A DNA stretch of 7,021 nt from positions 42,463 through 49,483 of the forward strand of contig PBTA01000046.1 in the NCBI GenBank assembly GCA_002726395.1, in the 5' to 3' direction. The number at the start of each line of letters is the position of its first letter. Position 1 is the first letter of the stretch. The notes under the pieces were generated by a model. It was not told where the DNA came from, ran no database searches, and saw only the letters and a list, made by a program, of their open reading frames with translations. Of the stretch, positions 1 to 7,000 are shown in pieces. This stretch comes from Methanobacteriota archaeon. GTDB lineage: Archaea; Thermoplasmatota; Poseidoniia; Poseidoniales; Poseidoniaceae. The position numbers and the translations under genes are program-made.

Positions 1-287
1 TCTTCAACTTCAGCGGTGAAATTTAATTTATCATAATCAATAACTATCTCGCCAGATAGAGCATCGCATCCCAGGCCAGCTTTGAGTGATGAAGGTTGTT
101 TGATTACTACTCGAGTTTTACTTGGGCCACACAATATAGAATTACTGGCTAAATGGGTTGCTGGGCCTCCAGAATTCATAATTATCATGTCAGGTGAGCC
201 GAAGTCTATCGCCCCATTACCAAGCAATTGACCATCTAACAAGATAGATGCCAACGCATTGATACCATCTATTGTAGATACTCGCAC
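1..287 (-). CDS. Unidentified protein, N-terminal part only (runs off the left edge)
   Basis: Seen: a minus-strand frame stays open from an in-frame TAA at 311-309 to the window edge, about 101 codons. Likely starts are GTG at 287-285, giving VRVSTIDGINALASILLDG and onward (95 full codons), or TTG at 299-297. The GTG choice overlaps the aminotransferase end (stop at 271-269) by 19 bases, a spacing common in coupled operons. The sequence looks like a real protein: alternating hydrophobic strands (DMIIMNSGGP, KTRVVIKQP, GEIVIDYDKLNF), a Gly-rich turn SGGPATHLASN, and ordinary codon use. I do not recognise the family. SGGPATHLA recalls the Gly-rich motif of PfkB sugar kinases and the operon position would suit a pterin or amino-acid pathway gene, but neither is enough for a call. 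It explains the stretch left of the aminotransferase, which would otherwise appear empty. Confidence 0.62.
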   Translation of the reverse strand, partial: MRVSTIDGINALASILLDGQLLGNGAIDFGSPDMIIMNSGGPATHLASNSILCGPSKTRVVIKQPSSLKAGLGCDALSGEIVIDYDKLNFTAEVE

Positions 288-1039
288 ATGTTTGTCCAAG
301 TGTCCGGGTTAGAATAATGTTGAGAGAGAACATCACGACATTTCTCAAAAATTAAAGATTCTTTGCGACCGATAATTTCTCCATCAATAGTTACTAATTT
401 ACAACATCCAATGCCGGTTCCAGTAACTAGTATTTCTTCGCACCTAGCAACCATTCTTTCATTTAATCGGGCTTTCATTACTGGGATTCCAATTGAGTTT
501 AATGCATGGGTGATTATCTGATTTGTAATACCATAAACTCCTAAATTACTATCACTTTGGTAAGCAGTTCCATCCTCGTCTATAACAACTAAACTTGCTC
601 TATCGGCATCCACAATGCTAAAATCATCAATTAGTATCGAAATATCAGCACCACTTTGTTCAGCATCATTACGAGCATCAAGATACGGTTTCCAATCTCC
701 ATGTTTTGTTCCTGTAACATCTCCAAGCCATTTGTTTAATGGTCTAGTTTTGCCATGAATTTTGGTAGATCTTAGTTTTGGCAAAGGTCTTGAGTTCAAT
801 GAAATCTCATCTAAGGTTGAATAACGAATTGTAAGAAGCAGCCGTTGATTTTCATTATTACTATCACTGAAACGACAAATCGCCTTAGCTATTGCAGCAG
901 CAAAGTCATCCGGTAGTTCAATGCGAAGTCGTTCAGCATGTTTCTCTAATCTTTCCATGTGTGCTGTAAAATCGGCAATACTAGATTTTCCATCCCACAT
1001 AGCTGTGGTAAATACCGAATCTCTAGGCTTATTAGCCAA
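269..1039 (-). CDS. Aminotransferase class IV (fold-type IV PLP enzyme; aminodeoxychorismate lyase / branched-chain aminotransferase-like)
   Basis: A 256-residue cytoplasmic enzyme of the BCAT / D-amino-acid aminotransferase / PabC family. Seen: D7-S-V-F10 matches the family GDxVFxT motif; H27-M-E-R30-L31 matches the H-x-x-R-L motif that supplies a PLP-phosphate contact; Lys112 in TKHGDWKPYL is at the place of the Schiff-base lysine; G170-I-T172 and VTGTG (205-209) match the phosphate-binding GIT and TGT loops; IDGEIIG (218-224) is the usual C-terminal strand. The start is TTG, forced by an in-frame TAA immediately upstream. As a result the usual 20-30 residues before the GDxVF motif are absent. 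The PLP-nitrogen Glu (family V-x-E-A) appears to be Asp144 (IVDADRAS), and the following Asn is Ser149. The substrate cannot be read from the sequence: 4-amino-4-deoxychorismate (to p-aminobenzoate) or a branched-chain or D-amino acid are all possible. It lies 9 bases behind the giant gene and overlaps the next frame by 19 bases. Confidence 0.85.
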   Translation of the reverse strand: MANKPRDSVFTTAMWDGKSSIADFTAHMERLEKHAERLRIELPDDFAAAIAKAICRFSDSNNENQRLLLTIRYSTLDEISLNSRPLPKLRSTKIHGKTRPLNKWLGDVTGTKHGDWKPYLDARNDAEQSGADISILIDDFSIVDADRASLVVIDEDGTAYQSDSNLGVYGITNQIITHALNSIGIPVMKARLNERMVARCEEILVTGTGIGCCKLVTIDGEIIGRKESLIFEKCRDVLSQHYSNPDTWTNMCEYLQ

Positions 1040-1050
1040 TTAATCATCTC
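1040..1050 (-). promoter_or_regulatory. Shine-Dalgarno-like site and TTG start context of the aminotransferase gene
   Basis: On the minus strand GAGATGAT (1050-1043) resembles the archaeal ribosome-binding consensus GAGGTGATC and lies 3 bases from the TTG at 1039-1037. The site overlaps the last two bases of the TGA stop of the giant gene. The codon just before the TTG in the same frame is TAA (1042-1040), so no earlier start is possible in this frame. The arrangement suggests that ribosomes finishing the giant gene help initiate the next one. Confidence 0.6.
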
Positions 1051-4000
1051 ACAATAGGTCATCCAAAAATGAAGTATCGATTTTTGGTTTTGGCGTTTGT
1101 TCATTATTTAACTCATTAAGCAACGCATTATTTTGTGGTTGTAAGACTGGTTGCTGCTGTTGATATGTTTCTCTTTGGTAGGGGTTTGAATTATCAATTC
1201 TCTGAGCCGCAGAATAAATATCATTTTCAACTTGCGGAGTAATTTGTGGCGGTTGAGCTGCTTGTGGAACAACACTGACAGGCGTTGCATCATCCCAGCC
1301 TAAATCATCTTGAATGCCCCAAGTAGCTTCTTGAAGTTCCCATGATTTATCCCTCATACGTTGGTCGCCCCTCGATCTAACAATAGCAATCAGCAAAAAT
1401 AGTACAACAATTAACAATCCAGCAGCTAGTAAATTTGTCGTAGTTAATAATGAACTAAAGTCACTCTCCTCATTGGAATCTTCTGGTGTATCTACTGCGG
1501 CTACATCAGCAGGTAAGACCTCAAGAGCAATTACCGAGGATCTGGTTGTGTAATCATCAAATGGCGACACCGCAACATACCAAGTAGTTTGATTGTCGAG
1601 GTCTGAAAACACATCATCGTCAATCAAATAGTTGGTCGATGCCAATACCTCTCCGATTTCGATTGCAGAGTCTATATTATCAAAATTATCATCTGAAATA
1701 TAAATCTTATATCCTCTAATTTCACCGTTATTGATTCCACTCCACGAAACTAGTATTTCATCATCATCGGACCATTCTGCTCTAAGGTCTTCAACAGGAG
1801 TAATGTAATCGCCAGAGTCATCAAAACCATCATCAATAGATTGGCTTGAAACTACAGTTAGATCATCTAGATACGCATTGCCGGCAGTATCTCTGGCCAC
1901 AACAGTAGCCCATACTTCTAGCCCAGTGACAACAGGCATATCGCCCGCAACAATCTCAATCAAATGAGGAAGGTCGGGATTCCTGTCCAATATTGCAATC
2001 GGCGTTGTTGGGCCGCCGCCTCCAGCAATGACGCTAGTGAATGGATTTGATGCTGCATATATCTCATATGTTCCAACATCACTCGCATCACTCAACTCAA
2101 AAGTAAACAATAGTCCAGTTCCATCATCATTAGGCCTGTCGATTAGCTCCATCTCAACTAATCGAATAGGAGGTTGTGTGTCGACTATGTTATTGATTGG
2201 AGTGACGGCAGCTTCCGGCAAATTTGTCAGGTGTACATTACCCTTGATATCATGGACTGTGACAGTGACAAACAGCTCAATATCTGGTTTGATTAATTGC
2301 GGAGTTGCCATAGTCAAATCCATCATATTAGTTGGCGGACTGTATAATGCTGTTGAAACAGTTAACTCAATAGGATTCTTATCTTCATCAATCCATTGTT
2401 TGTCAATCTTTAAGCATCCACATTTATCGGGATCATCACCAAATGCAGCCCAGGCTCCACTTAGGTCTGAGACAGGTTGGTCAGCAACCCAAACAATGTA
2501 GTATGCGAAATCATCAACATTAGAAACAGTCCATACGATATCAATAGCAGTTCCATCATCTTCTGCATGGTCATAAGCGTTGACTGAGTCAACGCGGTCA
2601 GGAGTTCCACCGCTTCCTACAGTGTTCTTGAACGGCGTTGCGGATACTCTTTCGACATCAACCAAATCAACATTTAACCAGTCATCATATGCAACAACAG
2701 CAAGTAGGTATGGCTGACCATCTTCAAGTTGAATTCCATCATAATTGTCAATTATAGCGCTTGTTGTGCCACAATCGTCAATTATTTCTGCTTGACTAAA
2801 GCCCCAAGCGTCTAATGGTTGTAAGATTTCGATATCGGCTTGTCCCTCGTCTGGTATAATCCATACCTCATAGAAGGTACAATCTTCAGCAGTACTCTGG
2901 TCCCAGGAGATGGTAATTCTTCCACCATCGTCGTCAGGAGTATCTATTGCCTCAACATTTTCCAACTTAGGCGGCGGTGTTAGGTCATTTAGTCCGCCAG
3001 TTGGAACCACTGGTCCAATCACAGTTGGATTGAAAATATCTTCTTGTCCCGCATCATCAACACAAGTAAGTGCAATCCAGTATGGCCTTCCAGGATTTAG
3101 TTGAAGCACAGTAGTATTGCCTTCTGTTGGAGGTAAATCTGCAGTTGGAGTTAACCCTAATACATCATTGATATCGATGGTGGAAGAGTAGATTCGGGTA
3201 CTAGCCAGATCTAAAGAAGTACATCTTGACCATTCTAAGTCTAGGTCGCCATCTTCGCCTCCATCATGTGGGCCTGCAACTGCCCAAAGTGGTGATTCAG
3301 GAACTTCATCGGTAGGGGTTGCTGGGCCGAGTTGCATGGAAGGCTTGCCTAATCTTCCATCGTCATATTCAACCACAATTACAGCATGATATGCTATTCC
3401 ATCAGTTAGGGGGACTCCATTAGCAGTGGTAACCTCACTTTGCAGCCTGCTGTGTAATGAGATGGCTTTGTCAACAACTCTGCCGGCTAAGTCATCCGCA
3501 GTGACTTCTAATGTCCCAGAAGCACTGGTGAAAGGCCCTTCATTGACATAAATTAGGTATCTAGCAAAGTCATCATCATGGACTAGGGTCCAAGATGCAG
3601 TTAATGCGCCCCCACCATCGTCAGGACGGTCGACAAGATTTGTAAGGTCAACCGGCGTTTCTAATTTTATGTAATCATAAGTAATTCTTGCTTCTAGTGA
3701 ACCATTACTTGGCGACCGGAGATTCAATTGAACAAATTTAGTGCCGTTAATCTGAACCGCATTATCAACTGCAGCTTGCAATGTATTGGACAATTGTGGG
3801 TCATCCGAAAGGTTGAGAGTTACAGAATACTTCAAACTGTTGGATTGTGCCCAAGTTGCAGCCCCGCTGACTGGTGAGGAAAATGCTAGCGGAACGCCTT
3901 GAAATAGCAGGTTGTGGACGCCGAGTGTACCACTGTCTTGGTCTAAAGTGATTGGATTTGAGGCATTAGCAAGTTGAATCTGAACACCTGGGTGAATCAT

Positions 4001-7000
4001 GCTAGTAATGTCTAAGTTTACTAAATTAAAGCCCATAGTGAGCGGGTCAGCACGACGGAATTCAAACCTCTCCAATGGCGTCCATTGAGGATTGTTCATC
4101 CAGCCGAATAAGCCGTTATCGTCTGTAGATGCCCACAAATAATCCGCTGAAATATCTCCCCCGGTTATAGTGACGTCTGGTATTATGAACACCTTGGATA
4201 CAGAATGTGCTGGAGTTCTTGCTTCTAGTATAGTGATTATGTTATTGCCAATAGCCATCAACTGGTCACCATTGCTGACTAATTGTTCGACTGGCCAACT
4301 AGATATTTGGAATGCAGACGCACCATCTTCAAATTGACTGTTCAAACCATTCCAATGAGTCATAGGACCTACATCAGTTGCGATGTGTAGACCCCAGAAA
4401 TCACTGGCGATTGCCGTTATTGTATTAGATGGGAGTTGGTCAAATCGATGGGTCGCAATAACCAAACCTGAACTCTCATCAATGCTAGACACTCCAGGTC
4501 TCTCACTTCCAGCCCCATTATGGCTAACATGAATTTGCACATTCCCGGCATTATCAGTAGTTTTTATCAAGCCCCAACTAGATGTTCCAGTCATTCCATT
4601 TGCACTGGTAATAGTATTCATTGAGTTGCTATTGGTATCTATTTTAACTAATCCAGATGGTGTTGCAGCCCACAGGTTCGGGTCTTCATAGACAAGGTCT
4701 TGAATTATATTTGATGGCAAACCGTCGGTACTGGTAATTGGGTTTAGCCAATCACTGGTTTGGAAAGACCATCTGCCAATTCCACCATCAGTAGCAATGT
4801 ACATGACATCACCATCAGTTTCAAACCCGTTTACAACATTAGACGGAAGCCCCGCAATAAGTCGGCCATTGCCAAAGGTATCAGTTAGGGTATCGAACAT
4901 TTGGACTCCAGCAGAAGATCCAAAGTTGCCCTGCAGGCCGATAATTAAATCGGTTCCAACTAGTTTTAGCCCATCCATGTTGTTGTGCAACGCCCCGTTT
5001 AATGGGATTAATGAAGCAGAAACAGTATCTAACTTCATCAGTCCAGCTGGAGAAGTTGAAATGTATAGATCACTACCAACTAATTGGGTATCTTTGGCTT
5101 GAGAGTTTGCCGGCAAAGTCCATCCTTGTTGCCACTCCACCGAGCCATCATTCTGCCTTTCACCTTGCAGGATTCCAGCCCCGGTGGATTGTCCAAACCC
5201 AACGTTTTCTCCGATGGTAGTAACCCAAAGGTGAGTTCCATTACCAGTCATTGTGGTTACTTGTCCACTAACTAATCCGGGGAGATTGTAGACCGTGCTC
5301 TGCCCACTAGCATCCAAATAATCAACACGGCTGTAGCCAGAGGATCCGCCGGCTTGACCAAGCATCCATCCAGCCCCAGTCCATTGGAATGATGTCACAG
5401 AGGAGCCTTGGGCGTCAGAATTCACTTGGCTGGTAATTGCGCCAGTAGTAGAGATTACCGAGTAACCGCCGCCGATAATGTTTGAACCATCTTGTCCAAG
5501 TCCGTGTCCAACAATTAGTTTACCTGAGTCGTAACCAATTGCGTCCCACCAAATTCTGTCACTTGGAAGGTTGTGGGTTTGAGTAGTAATGTCTGCTAGC
5601 CAAAGAGCAGTATTCATATTGTATTTTTTGATAGGCTGCTCGTCTTCGTAAAAAGTAACATACAGTGTGTCTGTTGATGAATCACAAGCAACCCCAGAGA
5701 CTCTGCCTTCTCCAAGAGATGCTTGAGTGAAAGTATTGACAATGGTTGAACTTACCAAATCGATTTGTTCTATCCCTCCATTGTTGTCATAAATTCCAAC
5801 ATTAAGCAGGCCACCACATTCAGCCATAGTAAGGGGGTAGCCTCTTTGAATTCCGTTCTGACCGTTTGAAGTAAATACATTCCAACTAGTTCCATCCCAG
5901 TGAGAGATTGCCCCACCTTGGAAGCCACCAAAATTTGAGCCATCGCCGCCACCGACTACAAGATCAACGCCGTTGGTCCACAATTCATAGATTTCCTCTC
6001 CAGCGTTGTTTGGCAAGCCATTATTTTCTTCCCAGGTAGATAGCCATCCGCCATTATTTGCGTCATATCGCGCTACCCCCGATTCGGTGGCGAACAAAGT
6101 TTCACCTTCATATTCGATAATTTCTCTAATTGGGAAATCAAGGCCATCGTCATCGTTCCAAGAGCCGACAAAGGCTCCTAAATTATCATACAAATCAAGT
6201 TTCAATTCTCCCCAAGAAACCCACATCTCTCCAGTGGTGGTTTCGTAGGCAGTTACCCGGTCAACTTGACCACTTGGTTCGATATTTTCGCCCCAATCAT
6301 CGGTACTTATGTTCCATTGAGCGATACCGCCACGGCCATCATAATAGTCAGGGAAGCCACCATTTGAAGCTACACCAGTCATTATGACATCATCAACCAA
6401 TCCCATACCCCAAGCCGGCCCATTATTGTCATCAAGTTGGATTCCAGCATCTATATTGGATAATTGATTAAAGTTAACAAGGTCAATACGATAGAAACTG
6501 TTGCTGTCATCTCCTTGGTGATAATACATCACATCATTGTAAACAATCATCTGGTATGGCTCGCCGTTACCAAGATAAATTGAATTTGATTTTTCAATAT
6601 CGTACACCTCGACTTCGTTTACTACATCAATTAACTGGAAACCGTCTTCCCCGCCAATCCATAGTTGGTCTTGGTTGATATCTGCAACTAATCCGGTAAC
6701 AAACTGATTTCCATCATCTAAGACGTCATCTTCTGTCCATGTGGGCAACCATGAATTGGTCGAGATTTCATATCTTGCAATCCCTACACCGTTTAATCCA
6801 ACATAGGCAATATCGCCAATAACCTCAACAGGTGCATTGTCAGTATCTTCACTGGCCTCCCATGTATCAACTACTTCAAAGGGGTTGGCAGTTAGAATAC
6901 CAACGCCATCATTGGTCCCACCGTAAATCTGTGAGCCATCCGTGCCCACTGAATATGTGGCCCAATCGGGCATACCGTCATACACATTTTGACAATCATC

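Noticed and set aside
1..287. PfkB sugar kinase or GHMP kinase identity for the left-edge gene
   Set aside because: Only a short Gly-rich motif (SGGPATHLA) resembles PfkB, the surrounding order of strands does not match either family, and the catalytic parts would be off the window.
1045..1047. ATG just upstream of the aminotransferase as its start
   Set aside because: It is in a different frame from the enzyme, whose own frame has a TAA at 1042-1040. The ATG is better explained as part of the Shine-Dalgarno-like stretch.
1108..1293. Minus-strand 61-codon frame inside the tail region
   Set aside because: It is an out-of-frame shadow of the giant gene, whose own frame gives a sensible membrane helix and tail.
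1052..1378. Degenerate histidine kinase or chemoreceptor domain in the tail
   Set aside because: There is no H-box, N/G boxes, HAMP or long coiled coil; the segment is short and Gln/Pro/Asn-rich.
1379..1441. Archaeosortase (PGF-CTERM) or LPXTG-type anchor
   Set aside because: No PGF or LPXTG motif precedes the helix, and 109 residues follow it, whereas sorting signals end within a few basic residues.
2028..2501. Plus-strand open frame of 157 codons (and shorter plus-strand frames at 2910, 4797, 5002, 5084, 6006 and 6130)
   Set aside because: They lie antisense inside the FnIII and propeller coding regions, are rich in Ser, Pro and His as expected of antisense frames, and match no recognisable protein.
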